A DNA stretch of 64,000 nt from Flavobacteriales bacterium (GTDB lineage: Bacteria; Bacteroidota; Bacteroidia; Flavobacteriales_F; PHOS-HE28), in assembly GCA_019638085.1 (NCBI GenBank), contig JAHBUL010000008.1, forward strand, positions 147,609 through 211,608, given 5' to 3'. Positions 52,949-61,442 of the stretch are shown here, piece after piece. The notes beneath the pieces were generated by a model. It made no database searches. It saw only the letters and a program-made list of their open reading frames with translations, and was not told where the DNA came from. Both the position numbers and the translations under genes were made by a program. Position 1 is the first letter of the stretch. Every line of letters starts with the position of its first letter.

Positions 52949-53641
52949 TCAAAGGAGGATCGAGCGTAGTTCATCCAAATGCTTGATCCGGAAGGTGGCT
53001 TCGGGATCGCCTTCCTCCTCGGGTACGAAGTGTACTTGGTCCAAGCCGGCATTACGCCCACCGGCTATATCGGACCGGGCATTGTCACCGATCATCAAGC
53101 TCTCGTGCACCTTCGCGCCCGCCGAGCGCAGTGCGTGGCGGAAGATCCGTGCCGAGGGCTTGGAAGCACCAGCCATCTCACTGGTGAGCACCACTTGAAA
53201 GTATTCACGAATGCCTGAGGTGCTCAACTTTACAGTCTGCACCTCCGTGAAGCCGTTGGTAATGATGTGCATGTGGTAATGGGGCTGCAGGTCCTGTAGC
53301 AACTTGAGCGCTCCGGGCATCAAGAGTGCTCGCTCTGGACAGCGGTCCAAGTAGCACTCCTCAAGCCTTCGCGCCAGCGTACCATCCTCGACCCCGAAGC
53401 GCTCCAGTGCCTGCTTGAACCGCAGGGCACGTAGCACTTCCTTGGGGATGATACCGCCGTCGAGCTGCACCCAGAGTGCGGCATTCACCTCCTCATAGGC
53501 CGGAATGAATGCCTCGGCATCCAAACCATATTGACCCTTCAAATACTCGTCGCAGAGTTCGGTCAGGACAGCACGCGAATTCCGCTGGAAGTCCCAAAGA
53601 GTGTGGTCAAGGTCGAAGAACAAATGGTGGTAGGCCTTCAT
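52949..53641 (-). CDS. HAD-family nucleotidase (YjjG-like)
   Basis: This 230-residue HAD protein has motif I HLFFDLDHTLWDF (nucleophile Asp), motif II IITNGFTEVQ, motif III Lys in GASKPSARIFRHAL, and motif IV MIGDNARSDIAGGRNAGL. The overall pattern matches the noncanonical pyrimidine nucleotidase YjjG family, which removes phosphate from modified pyrimidine nucleotides. It is the last gene of a long minus-strand run that includes upp, fitting a role in pyrimidine metabolism. It converges on the lipoprotein gene. Confidence 0.88.
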   Translation of the reverse strand: MKAYHHLFFDLDHTLWDFQRNSRAVLTELCDEYLKGQYGLDAEAFIPAYEEVNAALWVQLDGGIIPKEVLRALRFKQALERFGVEDGTLARRLEECYLDRCPERALLMPGALKLLQDLQPHYHMHIITNGFTEVQTVKLSTSGIREYFQVVLTSEMAGASKPSARIFRHALRSAGAKVHESLMIGDNARSDIAGGRNAGLDQVHFVPEEEGDPEATFRIKHLDELRSILL

Positions 53642-53670
53642 TTACTGGCACATTCAGCTTTCAGCCCCCA

Positions 53671-54138
53671 TTATGGTCGGACCCCTCCCGTGAACTTCCA
53701 TACGGCACTCAGGACGAAGGACCACAACACCACGGATGAGAGAAGGACCGGCAACGTGCGCCTATCATGCCGGAAATATTTCGCTGCCAGTACGGAGGTC
53801 AACGGCACGGACAAGATCGGTGTGAGGATAAAGGCCAGTCCCTTCACACCGTAGGCGCGCTTGAGCCGGACGATCGACCGATTGGTGCGGGTGAAGATCC
53901 GCCTCGGCTTCTCACCCCGTTCGGTGGCACGGGTCCGTTTCCTGACATAGCGGATTCGGAACCATTCGAGCACCTTACGACCACCAAGAAAGAAAATGAA
54001 GATCCCGATGCACCCCCCCGCGCTTGTGAGGAGTACCGTCTCCAAATAACTATGACCAAACCGATACGATACGATCGCGGAAAAGAAAAACTTCAATATT
54101 CCAGCGGACATCACCGCGATCGCATGCATGGCTTCCAT
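53671..54138 (-). CDS. Small integral membrane protein of unknown function
   Basis: This 155-residue protein has about four hydrophobic segments (GILKFFFSAIVSYRFG, VLLTSAGGCIGIFIFFLGG, LAFILTPILSVPLTSVLAA, VLLSSVVLWSFVLSAVWKF). A highly basic cytoplasmic-type loop lies between them (RYVRKRTRATERGEKPRR). The family was not recognised. It starts two bases after the upp stop, and the HAD gene follows 29 bases later, so it belongs to the same transcript. Confidence 0.6.
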   Translation of the reverse strand: MEAMHAIAVMSAGILKFFFSAIVSYRFGHSYLETVLLTSAGGCIGIFIFFLGGRKVLEWFRIRYVRKRTRATERGEKPRRIFTRTNRSIVRLKRAYGVKGLAFILTPILSVPLTSVLAAKYFRHDRRTLPVLLSSVVLWSFVLSAVWKFTGGVRP

Positions 54139-54140
54139 GT

Positions 54141-54797
54141 CTACACCTTATTCCCATATGCCAGATCGCCTGCATCACCAAGGCCGGGCACGATGTAGGC
54201 CTCGGCAGTCATTTCCTCATCAACGGCCCCCAACCAGAATTTGGTGTTGGCCGGGAAGTGCTTTCGGGCGAATTCCACCCCTTCAGTGCTGGCGATCACG
54301 GAGACCACATGGATCGCTTTGGGCTTACCCATGCGCAACATGGCCTTGTACACCAGTACCATGCTACGTCCGCTGGCCAGCATGGGGTCGCTGATCACCA
54401 GCACACGGTCATCGATGGATGGACTGCTGAGGTATTCCACCTCCACATCGAAGCCGTCCTCGCCCTTGCGGTGTTTACGGTATGCGCTGACAAAGGCATT
54501 ATCGGCCCGATCGAAGTAATTGAGCAACCCCTGGTGCAACGGCAGGCCGGCACGAAGGATGGTACAGAGCACGGGCTGGTCCACCGGCAAGGATGCGCGT
54601 GCCATACCCAAGGGGGATACCACTTCGGCCTCCTCGTATGCCATGGTCTTGCTCAGTTCATAGGCGAACACCTCCCCCATCCTTTCCAGATTGCGGCGGA
54701 ACCTCAAAGGATCCTTCTGTACTTCCACATCGCGCAGTTCCGCCATGAAACGGTTCGCTATCGAGTTCTCATTGTTCAGTTCAACCACCATTATCAA
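54141..54797 (-). CDS. upp: Uracil phosphoribosyltransferase
   Basis: This 218-residue protein has the PRPP-binding loop VLVISDPMLASGRSM and the uracil-site stretch AEAYIVPGLGDAGDLAYG at the C-terminus, with TILRAGLPLHQGLLNYF in the middle, so it is a type I Upp. It makes UMP from uracil and PRPP. Its start overlaps the stop of the GNAT gene by four bases; ATG 54791 is an alternative. It lies in a run with surface-polysaccharide genes. Confidence 0.96.
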   Translation of the reverse strand: MIMVVELNNENSIANRFMAELRDVEVQKDPLRFRRNLERMGEVFAYELSKTMAYEEAEVVSPLGMARASLPVDQPVLCTILRAGLPLHQGLLNYFDRADNAFVSAYRKHRKGEDGFDVEVEYLSSPSIDDRVLVISDPMLASGRSMVLVYKAMLRMGKPKAIHVVSVIASTEGVEFARKHFPANTKFWLGAVDEEMTAEAYIVPGLGDAGDLAYGNKV

Positions 54798-55705
54798 GAT
54801 TTAATTAGCCGGATCAGCGGCGGAAGACGGTTCATCAAAGTTCGCAAATAAACCACGGGTTCCGCTCCAAAACCCGAATAGAAGCGTGCAAGTTGTGGAT
54901 CATTTCCTCCGGCAAGGTCGAAAGCCGTTCCGCTGGAGGCATGTTCCGCGATCACATCATCGATCAAGAGGTGCATGGCGCGGAGTTCCCGCCCTCTCGC
55001 TGTTCCGATCCCCTTCAGGAAGATGATGCGTTCATGGCTCCGCACGAACCACGCTATAGCCACCGGTTCTCCATTGCTGGTAACCATCCGGCCCCATCCG
55101 GTTCCATCCGCCTCCGTGGCTTGAACCAAGCGCCGCATGGTGGCACGGGCAGCTGCATCGACCCTCCAACGGATAAATTGTTCCGAACCTTCAATGACCT
55201 CCAACACCCGTTGACCTGATACGTCCCGTTCCACGGTAACATCCGCCCCAGCCGCCCTTCGGAGGCTGCGGCGGTGATTGGTACTATATCCGCTACGGAG
55301 CGTATCCGCAGATCTGTTCAACTGAAGGACATGGTTGGTGCGCTGCTCTGTGCGTAGGTGCGCTATACCGGTAATCCCGGAAGCTAGCAGGTTGATATCC
55401 GCATAGCGGAAATGCATCGGAAGAGCACGTAGGAAACGCGCCGCAGCAGCTGTAGCATCCACAAGTGAATAAGGACCTGAATGCTGGATCATGAAAGGCT
55501 GATAGAGGTAGCTCACTCCATACTTCCTTCGCCAGAACAAAGGCATCTGTTCACCCGTGGTCTCATCCACCAACGCATCCCAACCGCCGGGCGCTGCAGC
55601 CTCCAGCGTACTGCTGAGGCCATACCACGACGCATTGGAGCATGCCTCAAGCCGTTGATCCCAAGCCACTGGGTCGATATCATGATGACGCAGATGGACG
55701 ATCAT
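54794..55705 (-). CDS. GNAT/FemAB-like acyltransferase family protein
   Basis: This 303-residue protein has LFWRRKYGVSYLYQPFMIQH near the N-terminus and GYSTNHRRSLRRAAGADVTV in the middle. VAIAWFVRSHERIIFLKGIG and LLIDDVIAEHASSGTAFDLA with DPQLARFYSGFGAEPV at the end give the GNAT acetyl-CoA fold. The two-part layout resembles FemAB-like enzymes that modify cell-surface peptides or sugars. The stop and start overlap both neighbours by four bases (ATGA). The substrate is unknown. Confidence 0.78.
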   Translation of the reverse strand: MIVHLRHHDIDPVAWDQRLEACSNASWYGLSSTLEAAAPGGWDALVDETTGEQMPLFWRRKYGVSYLYQPFMIQHSGPYSLVDATAAAARFLRALPMHFRYADINLLASGITGIAHLRTEQRTNHVLQLNRSADTLRSGYSTNHRRSLRRAAGADVTVERDVSGQRVLEVIEGSEQFIRWRVDAAARATMRRLVQATEADGTGWGRMVTSNGEPVAIAWFVRSHERIIFLKGIGTARGRELRAMHLLIDDVIAEHASSGTAFDLAGGNDPQLARFYSGFGAEPVVYLRTLMNRLPPLIRLIKS

Positions 55706-57009
55706 GGCCGGGCATACGGAATTACGGCCTCAGCCACGCATCCCCAGCCAGCCTCGTCGCCATAGTCGCTGAGAAAGCGTTCGTGCCAAACGGAAATGAA
55801 CGTGCCTTGCACCCGACGAACCGCATCCACCATGCGTTGGGCCTCCTTCACAGCAGCTTCCGGGGACAAGCCCATCTTGTAGCAAAGGGCGCTGTCCATT
55901 ACCGCAAAGGGGTGGAGCATTAATGTGGTCGTTTCCTCTGCGAGCAGGTCATAAAACGGAAAGGCAGTGCAAGTACCTGCACGGAAACCACTGCGATCAG
56001 CCGACCCCATGCTGTGTTCCTCGCGGATCCCGAGCCGTTCCAGTTCGCGCAGGGTTTCCGGCATGCGAAGGCGCAGGAAGTGTTGCCGTGAGCGTGTGAC
56101 GGGTGCCTCGATCACCGCTTCCATACGTTGCTTTTCCAAGGCGAGCCGCTCCGGCTCGTCGGAGCTGGAATAACCGGGATGCAAGCCCACCTCGGCATGC
56201 GCGGCCATATCCCGCATCAATCTGTGCATGTACGGATGCTCTGGAGCGATGGCGTGATCATGCGTTCCTCGGCCCGCTGTGAGGAAATTGAAGATGGCCT
56301 GTCCTCCGTTGCTTTGAACACACTCAAGGAAGGCTTGATGGACGGCATATGGATCAGGCTTGATCCCCGCTAACACAGCTGCCCGATCCAACACCCTGCG
56401 AGGTTCAACTTTCAGGAGATCCCGTGCAGCAGCCCCCAAGGAGCGCCACCATGGCCGACCCAAGTACATCGCACCGTTGTCCACATCCATTGTGGCGACC
56501 TGCTCATACTTCCTTCGCAGAGCGGGAAGTCGCGGATCCTGCTTCCGCCACAGATCCGCCACGACGTATAGCCACTCATCCACGATGGGGCGGTTGAAGT
56601 AGTGATGACGAACAGCGTGCAATTCATCACTCAACGGGCGACCATGAGCATCCCGGTCGATTTGGCCATACTCCTCGTAGCGGGTGAGCGCAAAGAACGC
56701 TGCGGAAAATACGTCGAACGGCAGGTGTGTGCCGCTGGTAGGAAAAAGCAGGGGCAAGCCCATCACTTCGATCAGGCCGGGATCTATTGGCCCAGTGCCC
56801 ATCTGCTCCAAAAAGCCAAATGACTCCACATGGAAGGCTCCTTCCACTGGGAACTTGCCATAACTGAGCTTCGGCCCTGAGGTACTTCGAAAGGTCGCGA
56901 TGTCAGGAATTTCCACAGCCTCCCACCCTGCCATGGTTCCGAGCATGTGCGGGATGATGTATCGTGAGCGCGGGCCGGGCCGCTCGATGTGGAAGTGGAT
57001 CTCGGCCAT
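55702..57009 (-). CDS. Polysaccharide deacetylase-like protein
   Basis: This 435-residue protein has an N-terminal ~110-residue domain (YIIPHMLGTMAGWEAVEIPD, LLFPTSGTHLPFDVFSAAFF) as in DUF7033-type proteins. A deacetylase (NodB-like) domain follows with ATMDVDNGAMYLGRPWW (Asp motif), HAEVGLHPGYSSSDEPERLA and ISVWHERFLSDYGDEAGW. The metal-binding His-x3-His of classical deacetylases is not obvious. It probably works on a surface sugar polymer or its precursor. It lies in an operon with wecB and the GNAT gene. Confidence 0.78.
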   Translation of the reverse strand: MAEIHFHIERPGPRSRYIIPHMLGTMAGWEAVEIPDIATFRSTSGPKLSYGKFPVEGAFHVESFGFLEQMGTGPIDPGLIEVMGLPLLFPTSGTHLPFDVFSAAFFALTRYEEYGQIDRDAHGRPLSDELHAVRHHYFNRPIVDEWLYVVADLWRKQDPRLPALRRKYEQVATMDVDNGAMYLGRPWWRSLGAAARDLLKVEPRRVLDRAAVLAGIKPDPYAVHQAFLECVQSNGGQAIFNFLTAGRGTHDHAIAPEHPYMHRLMRDMAAHAEVGLHPGYSSSDEPERLALEKQRMEAVIEAPVTRSRQHFLRLRMPETLRELERLGIREEHSMGSADRSGFRAGTCTAFPFYDLLAEETTTLMLHPFAVMDSALCYKMGLSPEAAVKEAQRMVDAVRRVQGTFISVWHERFLSDYGDEAGWGCVAEAVIPYARP

Positions 57010-57042
57010 GGAGGCTTGCGCAAGGTAACGCGCGGAATGCCC

Positions 57043-58200
57043 TCAACCGTGTGCTTCCAGCAAGATCTCGCAGATGGTCTCAGCGGCGTGGCCATCGCCA
57101 AACAACGGAGGGCAGGTCGGCGCTCCATCATTCAGGAACCGGTGGGCTGCTGCTGCGATCATTCCCGGGTCTGCATCCGCCAGGATCGCTTGGCCATGTT
57201 CCACCAGTTCCACCCATTCAGTCTCGGGGCGGAGAACCACCACCGGCTTACCGAAGAAGTAGGCCTCCTTCTGCACACCACCACTATCGGTAACAACAAG
57301 CTTAGCACCTCGTTCCAAAGCGATCATGTCCAAGAAGCCAACGGGTGGCACCAAGTGGAAGTCCGGTGCAGCTTGGATGGCCGCATGCACATCCGCTGCC
57401 AGCAAGCTGGACATCATTTTCCGAGTACGCGGGTGCAAAGGCAACACCACCGGAAGTGCATGTTGCTGATGCAATTCCAGCAGGGCCGAGAAGATCGCAT
57501 TGATGCGCACAGGATCATCCGTATTGTGGTCGCGGTGGACAGTGGCCAGGATGAAGCCGTTCGTTCGCACCCCCAACTCCACAAGCAGGTTGGACCTATG
57601 AGCGGCCATCTCAGCGAAGCGCATGCTATTGTCGTACATCACATCGCCGGAGGCCACTAAACGAGGGCGGTCCATGGTGGCGGGCACATCCCTTTCCACC
57701 GTGAAGCCTTCGCGCTGCAGATTCCGGATCGCCGTGGTCGTAGGGCAAAAAAGCCAAGTGCTACAGTGGTCGCACACGATCCGGTTGATCTCCTCAGGCA
57801 TGCTTTTATTGAAGGAACGAAGTCCGGCTTCCACATGGGCTACCGGCACATGGAGCTTGCTTGCCGCCACTGCACCCGCTAGCGTGCTGTTCGTATCGCC
57901 GTAGAGCAGCACTACATCATGGTTGCCGGTCTGCAGCTCACGCTCTACGCCTTCGATCATCCGTGCTGTTTGTACGCCGTGAGCACCACTTCCCACTCCT
58001 AGCGAGATGTCGGCAGGCGGGATCCCGAGTTCCTCGAAAAACACCTGGGACATGTTGGCATCATAGTGCTGACCGGTGTGTAGCAGGGTCTCCGAGATCC
58101 GGCCTTTGTACTTGCCACTTACTGCATGGCTGAACGCAGCAGCCTTGATGATCTGCGGTCGAGCACCGATCACCGTGAGTACACGTAATGTTCGTGTCAT
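57043..58200 (-). CDS. wecB: UDP-N-acetylglucosamine 2-epimerase (non-hydrolysing)
   Basis: This 385-residue protein has GARPQIIKAAAFSHAVS at the N-terminus, LLHTGQHYDANMSQVFFEEL, GDTNSTLAGAVAASKLHVP, HVEAGLRSFNKSMPEEINR and TDSGGVQKEAYFFGKPVVVL, all of the WecB family. It interconverts UDP-GlcNAc and UDP-ManNAc for surface polysaccharide. The start overlaps the radC stop by one base (TGATG). A 33-base gap separates it from the deacetylase gene. Confidence 0.95.
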   Translation of the reverse strand: MTRTLRVLTVIGARPQIIKAAAFSHAVSGKYKGRISETLLHTGQHYDANMSQVFFEELGIPPADISLGVGSGAHGVQTARMIEGVERELQTGNHDVVLLYGDTNSTLAGAVAASKLHVPVAHVEAGLRSFNKSMPEEINRIVCDHCSTWLFCPTTTAIRNLQREGFTVERDVPATMDRPRLVASGDVMYDNSMRFAEMAAHRSNLLVELGVRTNGFILATVHRDHNTDDPVRINAIFSALLELHQQHALPVVLPLHPRTRKMMSSLLAADVHAAIQAAPDFHLVPPVGFLDMIALERGAKLVVTDSGGVQKEAYFFGKPVVVLRPETEWVELVEHGQAILADADPGMIAAAAHRFLNDGAPTCPPLFGDGHAAETICEILLEAHG

Positions 58201-58913
58201 CAGTTCATTTGTCCGTTGTCTGCAAAACTGTAGTAGCCAGCGGCGGTGATAATGATATGATCCTGGACGAGGATATCGAGCATGCGTCCACCTTCAACCA
58301 GTTTACGGGTCAAGCGTACATCCTCTTCACTGGGCCGTAGCTGACCACTGGGATGGTTATGCCCCACCACCATGCAGGAAGCTCCTTTTTCCAGCGCACT
58401 TCGAAAGATCACCTTCGGATCGGCCACTGTACCATGTAGGCCTCCAACGCTCACACGACGTGTTTCGATCAACCGTAAACCACGGTCGAGGAGCAAGAGC
58501 CAGAATTCCTCATGAGGCAGGTCGGCCAGCTTGGCGCGCAACTCCTCATGCGCTTGTTCGCTGGTGTGTATCCGGGGACGCTCCCGTTGTTCACTGCTCC
58601 TGCGCCGCATACCCAGTTCCAAGGCCGCAACAATGCTGAGTGCCTTCGCTTCTCCAACACCCTTACGTTTCATCAGGTCTGCAGGCGATAAAGAGGCGAG
58701 TTTATTGAGGTCGTTATCGACTTCCTTCAATAAATGCTTGGCCAGTTCCAACGCACTATGTTCCGCTGAACCCGAGCGGATGAGCACCGCCACTAGCTCC
58801 GCATCCGACATGGCTTTGGCACCTTGGGCCATCATGCGTTCGCGCGGACGATCGTTCTTATCCCATTCCGGGATGCTCAATCGCGCTTTGGAGGGTATTT
58901 CTTCAGCTTCCAT
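58200..58913 (-). CDS. radC: RadC-family JAB/MPN metalloprotein
   Basis: This 237-residue protein is taken from ATG 58913 (MEAEEIPSKARLSIPEWDKN). An N-terminal helix-hairpin-helix region has PADLMKRKGVGEAKALSIV. The JAB/MPN site has VVGHNHPSGQLRPSEEDVRL, with His-x-His and Asp as zinc ligands. RadC is named as a DNA repair protein, but its function in bacteria is unsettled. It heads the run radC-wecB-deacetylase-GNAT-upp. A weak CATCTTTG (58922-58929) is close to the start. Confidence 0.93.
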   Translation of the reverse strand: MEAEEIPSKARLSIPEWDKNDRPRERMMAQGAKAMSDAELVAVLIRSGSAEHSALELAKHLLKEVDNDLNKLASLSPADLMKRKGVGEAKALSIVAALELGMRRRSSEQRERPRIHTSEQAHEELRAKLADLPHEEFWLLLLDRGLRLIETRRVSVGGLHGTVADPKVIFRSALEKGASCMVVGHNHPSGQLRPSEEDVRLTRKLVEGGRMLDILVQDHIIITAAGYYSFADNGQMN

Positions 58914-58991
58914 GGTCGAGCCAAAGATGCCACGAAAATCCCTCGCTAACCCAGAGAACACCACTTCCCGCTTGGATATGCCCTGAAACAA

Positions 58992-59017
58992 GAACAGGTC
59001 CCCGCAGGGACCTGTTC
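58992..59017 (-). terminator. Intrinsic terminator of rpsT
   Basis: On the minus strand GAACAGGTCCC, TGCG, GGGACCTGTTC form a perfect 11-pair stem followed by TTGTTTC, 20 bases after the rpsT stop. Confidence 0.85.
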
Positions 59018-59036
59018 CAAAGCGATCAGGAGGAAC

Positions 59037-59291
59037 TTAGTTCAATCCGGCTACGTGCTTCTGGAGGCTGCTCTTGAGGTTAGCGGCCTTGTTCTTATGG
59101 ATGATGTTACGCTTGGCCAGCTTGTCCAGCATGCTGTTCGCCTTGGGTAGCAATACCTCTGCTTCCTTCTTTTCGGTAGCAGCGCGAATATCCCGCACGA
59201 CATTACGCGTGGTCTTGTGCTGGTAGCGATTGCGGATGTTGCGGCTCTCGCTCTGGCGGATGCGCTTGATGGAAGACTTGTGATTGGCCAT
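59037..59291 (-). CDS. rpsT: Ribosomal protein bS20
   Basis: This 84-residue protein starts [20 protein letters not shown], contains [20 protein letters not shown], and ends [12 protein letters not shown], matching bS20 throughout. It is part of the 30S subunit. It has its own promoter (59315-59344) and terminator, so it is a single-gene unit between radC and the polysaccharide genes. Confidence 0.97.
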   Translation of the reverse strand: MANHKSSIKRIRQSESRNIRNRYQHKTTRNVVRDIRAATEKKEAEVLLPKANSMLDKLAKRNIIHKNKAANLKSSLQKHVAGLN

Positions 59292-59314
59292 GTTCCTTTT
59301 CTGGATAGGGGCGG

Positions 59315-59344
59315 CAAATATAGTGCTAACTCACGTACGGACAA
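59315..59344 (-). promoter_or_regulatory. rpsT promoter (Bacteroidota consensus)
   Basis: On the minus strand TTG (59342-59344), 19 bases, then TATATTTG (59315-59322), a perfect TTG-N19-TAnnTTTG match, followed by CCGCCCC. The rpsT ATG is 23 bases further. Confidence 0.88.
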
Positions 59345-59400
59345 ACCTCGGGGTAAAAAGGCGCAATCGATGGTGATGGCTCCGGGGAGGATCCACGCCC

Positions 59401-60561
59401 TTAGTACGCCATTTCGTCCTTGGTGAACATGTTCGTTACGGTCTTCAAAATGATCTTCAGGTCTAACATGAAGGACCAGTTCTCCAAGTACCAGATGTCC
59501 AGGTCCACGCGCTTTTCCATCAGCTCCGGAGTGCGGGTCTCACCACGGAAGCCGTTCACTTGGGCCCATCCCGTGATTCCTGGGCGCACAAAATGACGCA
59601 CCATGTATTTGTCGATGATGTCGCGGAACTGATCGTTCAATTTCAACGGGTGCGGGCGGGGTCCCACAACGCTCATTTGACCCAGAAGCACATTGAAGAA
59701 CTGGGGAAGCTCATCCAAGTTGCTCTTCCGCAGGAAGGCACCCAACTTTGTGATACGGGGATCATTTCGGGTAGCCTGCTTGCTGTCCGCTTCCTTATTG
59801 AACCGCATGCTACGGAACTTGTAGCAGGTGAACTTCTTTTTGCGTTCGCCCAGCCGGGTCTGTTTAAAGAATACAGGCCCCTTGGAGGATAGCTTGATCA
59901 AGACCGCCAAAATGGGAAAAAGCCAACTGAAGATCAATACGATGACGAGGAAGGAAAAGACGATATCGAAGGTGCGCTTGAGCATCCGGTTCGCTCGGCG
60001 GTCCAGAGGCTCGTTACGTAGGCGACTGACAGGTACCGCACCATGAAAAGTGAGGTCCGCGGTCTTTACTACAGGCACGAAACTGTCCGGGCTGGGTATC
60101 ACGCGAAAACGAATGGTATTGCGCTCGCAGAACTCCATGAGGTCGGTGATCTCTTCCCGATAGCTTCCTGGAAGTGCGCAGTATAGGATATCGATCCGGT
60201 TCTGAACAGCGTAGGCCTTGGCTGCTTCTATACCACCTAACTGCCTAGGAGCCAGAATACCGCCAAGAGGATGGTCATGGAAAACACCCCGGAAGCGATA
60301 TCCGCGTACCGTCTGGTCCTCACAATACTGGAAGATCTCCTCGGCTGCCGGGCCTTCCCCAACAATGATGAGATCCTTTACTGAGGTGAGTGGCTCAAAG
60401 GTCATTACCCGGTTCAACCCATGCTGGACATTATGCAATTGCTGGCGACTGGAACGCAATAATGTGGCCAGTTCAGTATTGAGATCCGTACGCCTGGCGT
60501 GTCCGCCGGCCCGAAGATCGGTGGCAACGCCAACCATGGGTCTGGTGTCTATTCTATCCAT
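59401..60561 (-). CDS. Polyprenyl-phosphate sugar-phosphate transferase, N-terminus short
   Basis: This 386-residue protein has a nucleotide-binding-like middle domain (LIIVGEGPAAEEIFQYCED) and the C-terminal bacterial sugar transferase domain with one anchoring helix (TFDIVFSFLVIVLIFSWLF) and the conserved FVRPGITGWAQVNG, KFRSMRF and NLDELPQFFNVLLGQMSVVG. It should start polysaccharide synthesis by moving a sugar phosphate onto undecaprenyl phosphate, as WcaJ does. WcaJ-type proteins usually have about 460 residues with four N-terminal membrane helices; here residues 1-60 are hydrophilic and no further helices are encoded upstream. It has its own strong promoter (60600-60631). Confidence 0.88.
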   Translation of the reverse strand: MDRIDTRPMVGVATDLRAGGHARRTDLNTELATLLRSSRQQLHNVQHGLNRVMTFEPLTSVKDLIIVGEGPAAEEIFQYCEDQTVRGYRFRGVFHDHPLGGILAPRQLGGIEAAKAYAVQNRIDILYCALPGSYREEITDLMEFCERNTIRFRVIPSPDSFVPVVKTADLTFHGAVPVSRLRNEPLDRRANRMLKRTFDIVFSFLVIVLIFSWLFPILAVLIKLSSKGPVFFKQTRLGERKKKFTCYKFRSMRFNKEADSKQATRNDPRITKLGAFLRKSNLDELPQFFNVLLGQMSVVGPRPHPLKLNDQFRDIIDKYMVRHFVRPGITGWAQVNGFRGETRTPELMEKRVDLDIWYLENWSFMLDLKIILKTVTNMFTKDEMAY

Positions 60562-60599
60562 GGTACAGTTTTGAATGGAAGCTTTTCATAACAGGATGC

Positions 60600-60631
60600 C
60601 AAATATACATGTTCGTCGAACGATATGTCAA
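60600..60631 (-). promoter_or_regulatory. Promoter of the sugar-phosphate transferase
   Basis: On the minus strand TTG (60629-60631), 21 bases, then TATATTTG (60600-60607), a perfect consensus match. A GTTCG-A-CGAAC palindrome lies between the two elements. Confidence 0.8.
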
Positions 60632-60665
60632 ATTGGTCGATAATAATACTTCCTTCAACCTGAAT

Positions 60666-61442
60666 CTAGCGTGAATTACCTTCTTGATCTTGTTTCCAGC
60701 CGAGTGTATGTTTTGCATACATCAACATAAATGCCGAGTTGGTCGTGAGATAACGTTTCCATAGCCTTCCTGGTTCGAGCCAGAGGCGGTACAACCATTC
60801 CAACGATGCGTTCCGCATCCATACGGGTGCGCGTTCGTCTACTTCAGCATAGAGCAAAAAGGCCCCGCCCACACCCAGCATGACGGCGGGTATCTTTTCT
60901 TTCATCGCGGCCATCCATTTTTCCTGCCGGGGGCAACCCAGGCAGACCAGGACGATGTTGGCCCCGCTCGCCCTTATCCTTGAAATCTCTACAGCGCTCT
61001 CCTCGGGGGTGGCCTTGCGAAATGGGGGGGAATAGGCTCCCGCAATACGTAAATTGGGAAAGTCCATCCCGGCCTTGCGGATGATGGCATCCAGCACTTG
61101 CTGCTCACCACCGTGCAGATAAATGCTCAATCCCTCCTTTTCCGCCGCCGCCATCACGGCAGGCATCAGATCGTTCCCGGCCACCCGTTCCTGCTCCACC
61201 CCGGCGAATCTCTTGATGCTCTTGCGGATGGGCATGCCGTCCGCGGTGGCAAGGTCCGCCCCGTTCACCACGGCTGCAAAAACCGGATCGGCCTGGGCCT
61301 CCATGCACATATGCACGTTCACACAGCAAACATAGCTGGAGCGATGGGCCCTGCCCAGCTCCATGATGGCCGACACATGAGCTTGAAACGACCCCACGGA
61401 AAGATCCAATCCGAAGACCCGAACTTTTGAAAGACCGCTCAT
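60666..61442 (-). CDS. WecG/TagA/CpsF-family glycosyltransferase
   Basis: This 258-residue protein has YVCCVNVHMCMEAQADPVF, NGADLATADGMPIRKSIK (catalytic Asp region), IYLHGGEQQVLDAIIRK and LVCLGCPRQEKWMAAMKEKI, the marks of the WecG/TagA/CpsF family. Such enzymes move ManNAc or ManNAcA-type sugars onto lipid-linked GlcNAc, so it fits with wecB nearby. The start overlaps the epimerase stop by four bases. Confidence 0.92.
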   Translation of the reverse strand: MSGLSKVRVFGLDLSVGSFQAHVSAIMELGRAHRSSYVCCVNVHMCMEAQADPVFAAVVNGADLATADGMPIRKSIKRFAGVEQERVAGNDLMPAVMAAAEKEGLSIYLHGGEQQVLDAIIRKAGMDFPNLRIAGAYSPPFRKATPEESAVEISRIRASGANIVLVCLGCPRQEKWMAAMKEKIPAVMLGVGGAFLLYAEVDERAPVWMRNASLEWLYRLWLEPGRLWKRYLTTNSAFMLMYAKHTLGWKQDQEGNSR

